Notes: a model not told the origin generated them from the letters alone. DNA of 64,000 bases from Thalassococcus halodurans (GCF_900108225.1 NZ_FNUZ01000002.1:436501-500500), one strand, 5' to 3'; positions 8,433 through 16,457 are shown, counted from the first letter of the stretch. Translations and numbers: made by a program.

Positions 8433-9386
8433 ATGAGCGCGCTTTTTGAAGAATTCGACGACATTGCCGATCTGGCCGAAGGTCTGGACGATCCGTCTGC
8501 CGGCGCCCGCATCATGGCCGTAATGGAGCTGGCCGACAGCGCCGATCCGGCCGCGATCCCCTATCTTGCGCGGGCCATTTCAGACAGCGATGCAGGTGTC
8601 CGCAAACAGGCGGCGCAGGCGTTGACCGATTTTGACGGTCCGGAAACGGCAGCCGCGCTCGTCACCGCTTTGTCCGACAGTGAAGCTGACGTGATCGCCG
8701 CGGCTGCGGTCAGCCTGACCGAGTTGAAAGACCCCGCAGCAGGGGATGCGATCCTTCCTCATCTTGATGATCAGGATGAAGTCCGCCTGACAGCCTTGCT
8801 GGCCGGTATCAAGGAATTGCGCCGTCCCGAAGCATTGGCACCGGCAATCGCAGCGCTTGCGCATGCATCGCCCAGTGTCCGGATGCAGGCGGTGGGTGTA
8901 ATCGGTTGGTTGCAGCAGGAAACATCCTTGCCGGGCTTGCGCAGTGCAACGCAGGATAAAGATGTAAATGTGCGCCGTACAGCGTTGTCAGCGTTGGGTT
9001 TTTCTAAATCGGCATCTGCGCAGGAAACGCTTGTTGATGGTCTGAAAGATCCCGAATGGCTGGCGCGCGAAGCTGCGGCGGAAACGCTGGCGAAATCCGG
9101 TGACGACAGCTGCATCGCGGCGTTGCGTGCAGTTTTGGATGACGAATACTGGCAGGTGCGTCTGAAGGCCGTTCGGTCTTTGGGTAAACTGGGGGCATCC
9201 GAAGCCGCGCTTCAGATTGCGCCGATGATGGATATTCCTGTCCCGAACCTGCGCAAGGAATGTGCCGCAGTTCTAGGGGAACTGGCGGTCGCGGAAACGG
9301 CACCGTTCCTTGAAAAATATGCGGACGACAGTGATCCGGATGTACGCAAGAACGTACGCTGGGCGCTTGAGAAAATTGCCGCCTAA
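8433..9386 (+). CDS. HEAT-repeat (PBS-lyase-like) protein
   Basis: A 317-residue all-helical repeat protein. About eight to nine HEAT-like units of roughly 30 residues can be followed, for example DPAAIPYLARAISDSDAGVR, then DEVRLTALLAGIKELRRPEA, SVRMQAVGVIGWL, VNVRRTALSALGF and VRKNVRWALEKIAA. There is no signal peptide or catalytic motif. Such solenoids act as scaffolds or chaperones; related proteins mature phycobilin proteins. It is the third gene of the flavoprotein-ferredoxin operon, followed directly by a terminator, which suggests a role in assembling or holding that redox pair. The ATG at 8433 is just after the ferredoxin stop; an upstream in-frame ATG would overlap ferredoxin. Confidence 0.85.
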   Translation: MSALFEEFDDIADLAEGLDDPSAGARIMAVMELADSADPAAIPYLARAISDSDAGVRKQAAQALTDFDGPETAAALVTALSDSEADVIAAAAVSLTELKDPAAGDAILPHLDDQDEVRLTALLAGIKELRRPEALAPAIAALAHASPSVRMQAVGVIGWLQQETSLPGLRSATQDKDVNVRRTALSALGFSKSASAQETLVDGLKDPEWLAREAAAETLAKSGDDSCIAALRAVLDDEYWQVRLKAVRSLGKLGASEAALQIAPMMDIPVPNLRKECAAVLGELAVAETAPFLEKYADDSDPDVRKNVRWALEKIAA

Positions 9387-9423
9387 ACCGGCCTGAAACG
9401 GCTGAAAAATCAAACAGATTGAA

Positions 9424-9458
9424 CGTCTCTCGGAGTAGTGTCCGGGAGGCGTATTTTT
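9424..9458 (+). terminator. Intrinsic terminator after the HEAT-repeat gene
   Basis: An 11-bp stem (9424-9434 with 9441-9451, two G-U pairs) has a 6-nt loop and is followed by TATTTTT. It separates the flavoprotein operon from the transporter operon that begins at 9699. The remaining 240 bases up to 9698 are AT-rich and probably contain the transporter promoter; no operator was recognised. Confidence 0.75.
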
Positions 9459-9698
9459 GCCCCAAGAAATTTCCTTAAAACATTGATTCTAAACGATATT
9501 AAAGTTTGTGCGATTCTGGATTCGGGCATCTTTTCTGCGGTGATAAAGCACCCAAAACCAACTTTTTACGCTCATTTTATTTGCATATCATGTTTTCGCT
9601 CTTTTTTCGTATAGAGCGGCTTTTACACAGGCCAGTTTCACGCCGGATACTGTCGTTGGGTTTGTAAGCCATTTGCCCGATACGACAGGAGAGAAGCT

Positions 9699-11069
9699 AT
9701 GAAACATATCCTCAAAAGCGCGTTTCTCGCTACCGCGCTCGTTCCCCTTGCTTCGGCCGCCATGGCCGAAAAAATCAGCATCGCTATTGGGCACCAGTCC
9801 ATGTGCACCGACACATACACTGCTGGTATCATCATTAAAGAACTTGGACTGCTGGAGAAATATCTGCCGACAGACGGCAAGTATGCCGATGCCGACTATG
9901 ATGTCAGCTGGGCTGACTACAGTTCGGGTGGACCCATCACCAACCAGATGATGGCGAATAAGCTGAACATCGGCGTGATGGGGGACTACCCTCTGATCGT
10001 GAACGGCGCGAAGTTCCAGGAAACCGAGAGCCTGCGGTCTATCTATGTGGCCGGCACAGGCTATAATCTGAAGGGATCCGGCAACGCGATTGTCGTTCCG
10101 GTGGACAGCGACATCTATTCGATCGACCAGTTGAAGGGCAAAGACGTGTCCACGCCGGTTGGCTCTGCCGCTTGGGGCATGTTGCTGAAAGCGATGCAGG
10201 ACAACGGCATTCCCACAGGCGAATACGGGTTGAAAAACCAAAGCCCGGCAGTGGGTGCGGCCAATATCGCCGCTGGCAAGATCGACGCGCACTCTGATTT
10301 CTGTCCATGGTCCGAAATCATGGAATTCCGTGGAACAGGCCGCAAAATCTATGACGGCTCCGAAACAGGCGTTCCTTACCTTCACGGCGTTGTTGTCCGC
10401 GAAGACTTTGCCAAGGAATATCCCGAAGTCATCGAAGCCTTCCTGAAGGCCGTCATCGAAGCCGGTGATTGGATCCGCGAAGATCCGATGCGTGCTGTGA
10501 CCGAGATGGAAGGTTGGACAGGCGTCGAGAAGGAAGTTCTGTACCTCTATTTCTCGGAAGGTGGTCACCTGACGCTTGAACCGACGATCAAACAGGCGTG
10601 GGTTGATGCGCTGAAGTTCAACCATGGCGTTCTGGTCAAGGAAAAGGCGATCCCGCCGCTCGATTTCGATGCGTGGATCACGGAAGACTACATCAAAGCG
10701 GCTTATGCCGATATGGGCTTGGATTACGAGGCGGACAAAGCCGTCGTGGTTGATCCGGCAGAAGCCAATATGGGCCTTCCTATGGAAATCTGGCATGCGC
10801 GCGATGGTGTGTCGACATATCCGACAATGCCCGACTTCCTGACGGCGGTTGCAGCGATGAACGGCACCGGTGCCAAGCTGAACGCCACCTATGTCTATGA
10901 CATCGAAACCGGCCTTAAGCTGTTCGGCAAAACCGCGTTCTGGGTCAAGGCGGGCGATGAATACGCAACCTTCCTGCGCAAAGGCGAAGCAGAGGCCTAT
11001 GCCGCTGCGAACAGCGGTGCAGTCATCACCTTTGACGAAGCCATCGCGGATTTCGTGACCGAAGGCTGA
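9699..11069 (+). CDS. SsuA/AsfC-like ABC substrate-binding protein with NosL-like C-terminal domain
   Basis: A 456-residue periplasmic protein. Signal peptide residues 1-23 end in AAMA. Residues about 24-340 follow the nitrate/sulfonate/taurine binding-protein fold (KISIAIGHQSMCTDTY, MMANKLNIGVMGDYP, KDVSTPVGSAAWGMLLKAM, PYLHGVVVREDF). Residues about 355-455 look like a NosL domain (TYVYDIETGLKLFG, EAEAYAAANSGAVITFDEAI) but lack the N-terminal Cys motif that binds copper in NosL. It is first in a transporter operon. Its partners are the permease at 11152 and the ATPase at 12709. The ligand is probably a sulfonate or another organosulfur compound, which is inference. Confidence 0.8.
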   Translation: MKHILKSAFLATALVPLASAAMAEKISIAIGHQSMCTDTYTAGIIIKELGLLEKYLPTDGKYADADYDVSWADYSSGGPITNQMMANKLNIGVMGDYPLIVNGAKFQETESLRSIYVAGTGYNLKGSGNAIVVPVDSDIYSIDQLKGKDVSTPVGSAAWGMLLKAMQDNGIPTGEYGLKNQSPAVGAANIAAGKIDAHSDFCPWSEIMEFRGTGRKIYDGSETGVPYLHGVVVREDFAKEYPEVIEAFLKAVIEAGDWIREDPMRAVTEMEGWTGVEKEVLYLYFSEGGHLTLEPTIKQAWVDALKFNHGVLVKEKAIPPLDFDAWITEDYIKAAYADMGLDYEADKAVVVDPAEANMGLPMEIWHARDGVSTYPTMPDFLTAVAAMNGTGAKLNATYVYDIETGLKLFGKTAFWVKAGDEYATFLRKGEAEAYAAANSGAVITFDEAIADFVTEG

Positions 11070-11093
11070 TCCAACCTTTGTTTGAAAAAGGGT

Positions 11094-11121
11094 CGGGGCG
11101 CACATTTTGTGGTGTGCCCCG
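11094..11121 (+). terminator. Intercistronic hairpin after the binding-protein gene
   Basis: A 10-bp stem (11094-11103 with 11112-11121, one G-U pair) lies between the binding-protein stop and the permease start. No good T-run follows, so it more likely stabilises the upstream message or attenuates transcription, giving more binding protein than permease, as is common in ABC operons. Confidence 0.6.
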
Positions 11122-11151
11122 GCGAACTGAAAGCCAGACGGAGGCACGCTC

Positions 11152-12051
11152 ATGGCGACTGCACTCAAAACTCAAGCTGCCACTGAAGAAACGCTCGAAA
11201 AACCGGCGGAGGTCCGTTCCGATATGGGCGCGCAACCTCCCAAAGCCGGGCCGAGGATGTTGGAAAAAGTGTCAATGTCGCCCGCGCAAATGACCAATCT
11301 TGGGATCATGGCGGCATCTTTGATGTTTGGCGTTTTGATGTGGCACATCGTGACGGCGATTGATCTGAATTTCTTCATCAATTTCGAAAACGTCCCGTCT
11401 CCAGCGCGTGTGTTCACAGCCTTCTTTGCCCATATTCAGACCGAGATTTTCTGGACCCACATAGTTGTTTCCATGCGCCGGATCTTGATCAGTTTTTCAC
11501 TCGCCACCGTTCTCGGGATCGCCATCGGACTGGTGATGGGCCGTTCCAAAATCGCCCGTGCGTTTATCATGCCGTATATCGAGGTCATCCGCCCGATCCC
11601 GGCCGTGGCCTGGATCCCCTTGGCCATTCTGATGTGGCCGACGGAAGAAAGCTCGATCATCTACATCACGTTTCTTGGGGCCTTGTTTCCAATCGTTCTG
11701 AACACGCTTCACGGGGTGGAACAAACGCCCGAGGTGCTGGTGCGTGCGTCGCAGTCCCTTGGCGCATCCCGCGCAGCGGTCTTTCGGCATGTGGTCATTC
11801 CCGCCGCGTTACCCTCGATTGCGGCGGGTCTGGCCATTGGGATGGGCGTCAGCTGGTTCTCGCTTCTGGCGGGTGAGATCATCTCGGGTCAATACGGCAT
11901 CGGCTATTTCACGTGGGATGCCTACAGCCTGATCAACTATCAGGACATCGTGGTCGGCATGCTGGTGATCGGGTTCTTGGGTACCGGATCAACGGCGGCT
12001 GTCCGCCTGATGACACGCCCTATGTTGGCTTGGCAGAAAAGGACGCGCTGA
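11152..12051 (+). CDS. SsuC/TauC-like ABC transporter permease
   Basis: A 299-residue inner-membrane permease of the nitrate/sulfonate/taurine class. A polar N-terminal stretch of about 45 residues is followed by about six membrane segments (for example MAASLMFGVLMWHIV and FSLATVLGIAIGLVMG). The EAA loop that docks the ATPase is visible as RASQSLGASRAAVFRHVVIPAALPSI (only partly quoted here by its key residues A, G and P). A good ribosome site (CGGAGG) precedes the ATG. The stop overlaps the next gene by one base (TGATG). Confidence 0.92.
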   Translation: MATALKTQAATEETLEKPAEVRSDMGAQPPKAGPRMLEKVSMSPAQMTNLGIMAASLMFGVLMWHIVTAIDLNFFINFENVPSPARVFTAFFAHIQTEIFWTHIVVSMRRILISFSLATVLGIAIGLVMGRSKIARAFIMPYIEVIRPIPAVAWIPLAILMWPTEESSIIYITFLGALFPIVLNTLHGVEQTPEVLVRASQSLGASRAAVFRHVVIPAALPSIAAGLAIGMGVSWFSLLAGEIISGQYGIGYFTWDAYSLINYQDIVVGMLVIGFLGTGSTAAVRLMTRPMLAWQKRTR

Positions 12052-12716
12052 TGAAAACGCTGTCTGTCCTAGGTTCTGAAATCCGCAAGAACTGGCGGTT
12101 CATGCTGCTCAACGGCGTGCTGTTTGCGCTGCTGTTCCAGGTTGCCATGCTGATCGCTTTGATGGTGCGTTTTCAGGCCTTTCCCAACTACACGACAATC
12201 TACAACTGGGCCGAGGCGGTTTCCGTCATCATCCAGTCGACGCCGTCCATTCGCGATATGGCACCTATCATTTGGGAAGAATGGCTGATCGAGATCGGGC
12301 GCATGAACTATGACTATGGCACGGGCATTTCTGAATGGAGTCTGAATGTCATCCCGTCACGTTTGCTGGTTCTGTTTTTCGTCGGTGCGATGTTGTCGCT
12401 ATGTCTGGCGATGGTCCGTCGGGATACCTGTCAGTCCGGCATGTCAAACACTCTGCGCGCCACAACAGGTGTCGGCACGCTTTTGATCGCAATGACCAAC
12501 GCCACAATGAGCTGGGTCGTCTGCTGCGCGACGCCCACTTGGGTTGTGGGGCTCGCAATGTTGGGGGTGGGTGTGTCCAGCTCTCTCGCTCTTGAACAAC
12601 TCGGGCCGGTTCTATCCGGCGCTGGGTTCGTTTTGTTGACTGCAATGATCATCGGCCTCGCGTGGCGCCGCGCCCGTAATGACCGTGATCCAGAAGGAGT
12701 TCTTGCCCATGCTTGA
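12051..12716 (+). CDS. Unrecognised membrane protein with Cys-Cys motif, within the transporter operon
   Basis: A 221-residue protein with about four to five membrane segments: near residues 15-36 (MLLNGVLFALLFQVAMLIAL), 104-123 (LLVLFFVGAMLSLCLAMV), and a cluster from about 140 to 215. Within that cluster lies SWVVCCATPTWVVGL, two adjacent cysteines followed by a proline in the membrane. Another cysteine lies just after RR at the cytoplasmic side (RRDTCQSG). It overlaps the permease by 1 base and the ATPase by 8 bases, so translation is coupled and it is part of the transporter machinery. It is not a standard ABC permease because no EAA loop is seen. I do not recognise the family. Confidence 0.7.
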   Translation: MKTLSVLGSEIRKNWRFMLLNGVLFALLFQVAMLIALMVRFQAFPNYTTIYNWAEAVSVIIQSTPSIRDMAPIIWEEWLIEIGRMNYDYGTGISEWSLNVIPSRLLVLFFVGAMLSLCLAMVRRDTCQSGMSNTLRATTGVGTLLIAMTNATMSWVVCCATPTWVVGLAMLGVGVSSSLALEQLGPVLSGAGFVLLTAMIIGLAWRRARNDRDPEGVLAHA

Positions 12717-13545
12717 CGTTCTGAAATTCAAATCGCCCAACGTCGGTTCCACCAAAGACAAGGGCCGGATCGAGGTGAAGGATGTTTCGATCACCTTCGG
12801 CAAAGGCAGCAGCGCCCATCGCGCCGTCGATACGACCGAAATCACCATCGAAGCCGGCCAGTTCGTTTGCATTCTTGGGCCGTCCGGTTGCGGTAAATCC
12901 ACGCTTCTGAATGCGATTGCGGGCTATGTGAAGCCGACGGAAGGCACGTTGCTGGTCGATGGTACCGAGGTTGATAAACCCGGCCCCGATCGTGGCATGG
13001 TGTTTCAACAATATTCGTTGCTTCCGTGGAAAACCGTTTATGAAAATGTGGCCTTTGGTCCGAAAATGGCGGGCCACAGCAGGGTCGAGGCCGGATCGAC
13101 GGCGAACACCTTTCTTGAACTGGTCGGGCTTAAGAAATTCGGCGATCGCTATCCGGCGGAACTGTCGGGCGGCATGCAGCAACGTGTGGGGATCGCCCGT
13201 GCGCTGGCCAATTATCCGTCGGTCCTTCTGATGGATGAACCCTTTGGTGCGTTGGATGCCCAGACGCGTTTGATGATGCAGGAAAGCCTGCTGGATATCT
13301 GGCGCAAATTCGGGACGACCGTTGTGTTCGTCACTCATGATGTAGACGAGGCCGTTTTTCTGGCCGACCGCGTTCTGATCATGTCCACAGCGCCGGGGCG
13401 GATCATCGAAGACGTCAAGATTGATCTGCCACGACCGCGATCAACCGACATGGCGTCTAGTCCCGAATACGTACAGGCACGGCAATTCTGTCTTGACACG
13501 ATCAAGGCAGAAAGCCGCAAAGCTTTCGAGAACCAGAACTCATGA
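12709..13545 (+). CDS. SsuB/TauB-like ABC transporter ATPase
   Basis: A 278-residue ATP-binding subunit of the nitrate/sulfonate/taurine class. Walker A is GPSGCGKST, the Q-loop region has MVFQQYSLLPWKTVYENV, the signature is LSGGMQQRVGIARAL, Walker B is VLLMDEPFGALDA and the H-loop is VTHDVDEAV. AAGGAG lies 10 bases before the ATG at 12709, which overlaps the preceding gene by 8 bases; the open frame reaches back to 12679 without such a site. It powers the permease at 11152. Its stop overlaps the Sco gene start (ATGA). Confidence 0.95.
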   Translation: MLDVLKFKSPNVGSTKDKGRIEVKDVSITFGKGSSAHRAVDTTEITIEAGQFVCILGPSGCGKSTLLNAIAGYVKPTEGTLLVDGTEVDKPGPDRGMVFQQYSLLPWKTVYENVAFGPKMAGHSRVEAGSTANTFLELVGLKKFGDRYPAELSGGMQQRVGIARALANYPSVLLMDEPFGALDAQTRLMMQESLLDIWRKFGTTVVFVTHDVDEAVFLADRVLIMSTAPGRIIEDVKIDLPRPRSTDMASSPEYVQARQFCLDTIKAESRKAFENQNS

Positions 13546-14135
13546 TCCGCGCTCTGGTTCTTGCACTCGGCCTTATCGCTGGTCCTGCCAGCGCCCAGAT
13601 GCAGGGCGTTCGGCTCGAGGATCCGGTTGCCATTCCGCCGTTCGAATTGTCCAACAATGTGGGCGACACCTTTGCTGCGGATGATCTGAAAGGGCAGTGG
13701 ACCCTGATTATGTTCGGCTTTCTGTCCTGTCCCGATGTGTGCCCTTTCACCTTGGGCAACCTTGAGGCTGCGGTCAGCGAGATGGGCATGCGCATGCGGC
13801 CCGACAGCGTGCCCAAAGTGGTATTTGTTTCGGTCGATCCGGACCGCGATCAGGATGCGGTGGATGGCTACGCCAAATTCTTCCATCCGGATTTCAAGGG
13901 TGTCACCGGTGATCGTGAAAACATCGACGCACTGATCGACGCGACAGACAGTTTCTATCGCCTGATGCCACCGGACCAGACCGGCTATTACGAGGTTCAG
14001 CACAGTTCGTCGGTGTCGATCATCGCACCCGACGGAACCTTGCGTGCGAAACTTCAGCCGCCGTTTGATCCGCGTCTGAGCGCCGAGTTCATGATGCAAA
14101 GCCAGATCCAGTACCGACGGGATCAGACGCAATGA
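13542..14135 (+). CDS. Sco1/SenC-family copper metallochaperone
   Basis: A 197-residue exported thioredoxin-like protein. The signal peptide (residues 1-18) ends in ASA. The copper site is complete: CPDVC in GFLSCPDVCPFT and the distal histidine in VQHSSSVSII. The loop VFVSVDPDRD is also typical of the family. Sco proteins deliver copper or reduce cysteines in the periplasm, usually for cytochrome oxidase CuA. Here it is embedded in the organosulfur-type operon by 4-base overlaps on both sides, so its client may be a copper centre of that pathway. Confidence 0.92.
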   Translation: MIRALVLALGLIAGPASAQMQGVRLEDPVAIPPFELSNNVGDTFAADDLKGQWTLIMFGFLSCPDVCPFTLGNLEAAVSEMGMRMRPDSVPKVVFVSVDPDRDQDAVDGYAKFFHPDFKGVTGDRENIDALIDATDSFYRLMPPDQTGYYEVQHSSSVSIIAPDGTLRAKLQPPFDPRLSAEFMMQSQIQYRRDQTQ

Positions 14136-14719
14136 TTTCGGACCGTATCAAGATAAGTGTTCTTGCCGCTATGGGCGGAATTATCGCGGTGCCCGCATCT
14201 GCGGATTTCGACGCCGAAGCGTTCCCTCCATATGAACGTTGCGCCTTGTGTCACGGGCTGTTTGGTGAATCCGCCAATGCAAAGTTTCCGCATTTGGGCG
14301 GGCAGAAGGCGGGATACATCTCGGCCCAGATCAACGCGTTTCTGAATGGAAGGCGCCATAACGACGGTGGACAGATGGTGAATATCGTTTCCGAGTTGAA
14401 GCCCGACGAAATCCCGGAAGTTGTGGAGTGGTTTTCATCGCAGGACGCGCCAAAACCTAGCGGTGAGGGAAGCGCGACAGGCGCCGCGCTTTATGAACAG
14501 TCGGGGTGTGATAGTTGTCATGGAAGAACCGCGACGTTCCCTGACGCGCCCCACCTGACGGCACAGCATGCAGGCTATCTGACCAAACAGATGCGTGACT
14601 TCAGGGATGGGCGACGTGTATCCGGCATGGCGGACATCCCCCACGGACGCCTTATGCCAGAAGTGGACGACGCTATTGCAGACATCGCCGCATACCTGTC
14701 ATCGGTGGCGCGCCAATGA
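14132..14719 (+). CDS. Di-heme c-type cytochrome (c4-like)
   Basis: A 195-residue periplasmic cytochrome with a signal peptide (residues 1-24, ending PASA) and two CxxCH heme sites, CALCH at about residue 37 and CDSCH about 92 residues later. Each half has the order heme site, FPHLGGQ or FPDAPHLTAQ, AGYI/L..Q, F..GRR, then a methionine segment (GGQMVNI, GRLMPEV), the layout of cytochrome c4. It overlaps the Sco gene and the Crp/Fnr gene by 4 bases each. A role passing electrons from a periplasmic oxidation to the respiratory chain is likely. Confidence 0.92.
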   Translation: MISDRIKISVLAAMGGIIAVPASADFDAEAFPPYERCALCHGLFGESANAKFPHLGGQKAGYISAQINAFLNGRRHNDGGQMVNIVSELKPDEIPEVVEWFSSQDAPKPSGEGSATGAALYEQSGCDSCHGRTATFPDAPHLTAQHAGYLTKQMRDFRDGRRVSGMADIPHGRLMPEVDDAIADIAAYLSSVARQ

Positions 14720-15441
14720 CCATGCAAGACGACATTCACGTAGATGGCCCCGGCGCGATTTACCTTTCGGAATACTTCCTTGAACTGAACGAAGGGGCAG
14801 GGTTCCTGAACACCCTGTCCGATGATGATCGGAAAACGGTTCGGCGACACGGTACGAGATGTAGTTTTTCCAAAGGTGAAGGCATCTTCCACCAAGGCAC
14901 CGCGCACACAGGCGTTTGGATCATCGAAAAAGGACGGGTCCGGACCTTTTACACTGGCCCGTCCGGGCGAGAGATCACGCTGGCCTATTGGAGCGCGGGG
15001 CACTTTGTTGGCGGTCCCGAAGTATTCGGACGCGGGCGACATGTCTGGTCAGGCGATGCGTTGGATGACTGCCAGTTGTTATTCTTGTCAGGCACCAGTC
15101 TGAAAACACTTGTACGCGAAATTCCCGAGGTGGCCATCGCTGTCATCGACGGGCTTGTGGCCAAAGGCAAAAGCTATTCGGCTCTGATCCAGATGCTGGG
15201 GACGCGAACGGTTTCTGAAAGATTGCGGCAACTGCTAGTTATTCTGGCCGATGCCCATGGGCGGGATGAAGGCGACTGCATCATCGTCGACAGGTCACTG
15301 ACCTATGAACAGATCGCCGCCATCGTGGGCGCCACGCGACAATGGGTGACACAGTCGCTGGACAAACTGAAATCCGCAGGTGTGCTTGAGATCACGAGAA
15401 CCGAAATCATAATCCGCAACCTTGAAAGCCTAGAAGAATGA
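14716..15441 (+). CDS. Crp/Fnr-family transcription regulator
   Basis: A 241-residue regulator with an N-terminal cyclic-nucleotide-binding-like beta barrel (GIFHQGTAHTGVWIIEKGRV) and a C-terminal winged helix with the recognition region YEQIAAIVGATRQWVTQSLDKL. It lacks the N-terminal cysteine cluster of Fnr, so oxygen sensing by an iron-sulfur cluster is unlikely. It is co-encoded with the cytochrome and exporter genes through 4-base overlaps and is the best candidate for the local regulator. The inducing signal is unknown. Confidence 0.88.
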   Translation: MTMQDDIHVDGPGAIYLSEYFLELNEGAGFLNTLSDDDRKTVRRHGTRCSFSKGEGIFHQGTAHTGVWIIEKGRVRTFYTGPSGREITLAYWSAGHFVGGPEVFGRGRHVWSGDALDDCQLLFLSGTSLKTLVREIPEVAIAVIDGLVAKGKSYSALIQMLGTRTVSERLRQLLVILADAHGRDEGDCIIVDRSLTYEQIAAIVGATRQWVTQSLDKLKSAGVLEITRTEIIIRNLESLEE

Positions 15442-16457
15442 GCTGGTCTGGCGCGGTTCAGTCGCTGCCATGGCGGGTGTCTTTTGTTCAGACGCTCTTT
15501 CCGGGGGCCGCTGTTGCTGTGGTGGTCAGCCTTGCGGCGTCTGCCATTGCGTTTCGATACGGCGCGCCCGTTATGCTGTTTGCCTTGTTGTTGGGGATGG
15601 CCATGTCGTTTCTGGCCGAAGACCCCAAGTTAACCGCTGGTATACGTTTTGCCGCCTCTAACGGGCTCAAATTTGGCGTGGCGCTGATGGGGTTGCGGGT
15701 TTCTCTTGATCTGGTGATGGATTTGGGCGTGGGCGTTTTTGCGCTGATCGCCTTTGGTAGTGCCACGACGATTGGCGTGGGTCTTTTGATCGGTCGATTT
15801 CTGGGATGGAATCGAGAGCAAACGATCATCGCATCGGGGGCCGTCGCGATTTGCGGGGCCTCTGCCGCGCTGGCATTGTCGTCGGTTACGCGCAGTTTTC
15901 GGGACAAGGACGATCACACGCTGGTTGTCATTCTGGCCGCGACAACACTGTCGACGGCTGCGATGATTTTCTATCCGGTCCTGTTGGAAATTCTGGGTTT
16001 TTCCGACGTGGCCGAGGGCATTATTCTGGGGGCCTCGATCCATGATGTTGCGCAGGTGGTCGGGGCTGGGTTTTCGGTGTCCGACAGCGCAGGTGAATCC
16101 GCGACTTTGTCCAAGATGACCCGCGTGGCGCTTTTGCCTGTGGTTTTGCTGGCCGTTCAGCTGTTTTCCCAAGGCCGGACGAACGAAGCCGACCGCCGTA
16201 AATTTGGATTGCCGTGGTTTGTCACTGCGTTCTTGGCGCTTATGGTTCTAAACCAGATAGCGCCCATTCCTGCTGTTTTGGTCGATACCAGTCGTTGGCT
16301 ATCGTCCACGCTGCTTATCATTGCGGTTGCGGCCTTGGGCCTGAGCAGCGCCCCGAAGCGGCTTTTAAAGGTCGGGGGGACGACGCTGGCGTTTATGGGC
16401 GTCCTGTCTCTCTGGCTATTGTTATGCGCTTCACTCGGGATTTGGCTGTTGGGGTAA
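15438..16457 (+). CDS. YeiH-family putative sulfate/sulfite exporter
   Basis: A 339-residue membrane protein of the YeiH (UPF0324) family with about ten membrane segments. Diagnostic stretches are LKFGVALMGLRVSLDLV, IASGAVAICGASAALALSS and LGASIHDVAQVVGAG. The family is annotated as a sulfate exporter and in several bacteria lies with taurine or sulfoacetate dissimilation genes, where it would remove sulfite or sulfate. It overlaps the regulator gene by 4 bases and is the last gene of the cluster, which fits a pathway that releases sulfite. Confidence 0.88.
   Translation: MSWSGAVQSLPWRVSFVQTLFPGAAVAVVVSLAASAIAFRYGAPVMLFALLLGMAMSFLAEDPKLTAGIRFAASNGLKFGVALMGLRVSLDLVMDLGVGVFALIAFGSATTIGVGLLIGRFLGWNREQTIIASGAVAICGASAALALSSVTRSFRDKDDHTLVVILAATTLSTAAMIFYPVLLEILGFSDVAEGIILGASIHDVAQVVGAGFSVSDSAGESATLSKMTRVALLPVVLLAVQLFSQGRTNEADRRKFGLPWFVTAFLALMVLNQIAPIPAVLVDTSRWLSSTLLIIAVAALGLSSAPKRLLKVGGTTLAFMGVLSLWLLLCASLGIWLLG

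Noticed and set aside
9597-9618. Inverted repeat CGCTC/GAGCG with a T-rich loop before the binding-protein gene
   Set aside because: Five-base arms with T's in the loop instead of after the stem; no promoter or terminator role can be supported.
9588-11168. A 526-codon open frame on the minus strand opposite the binding-protein gene
   Set aside because: It is antisense to a gene with clear domains and signal peptide. The His/Arg/Phe-rich translation has no recognisable motif; it is a codon-bias shadow.
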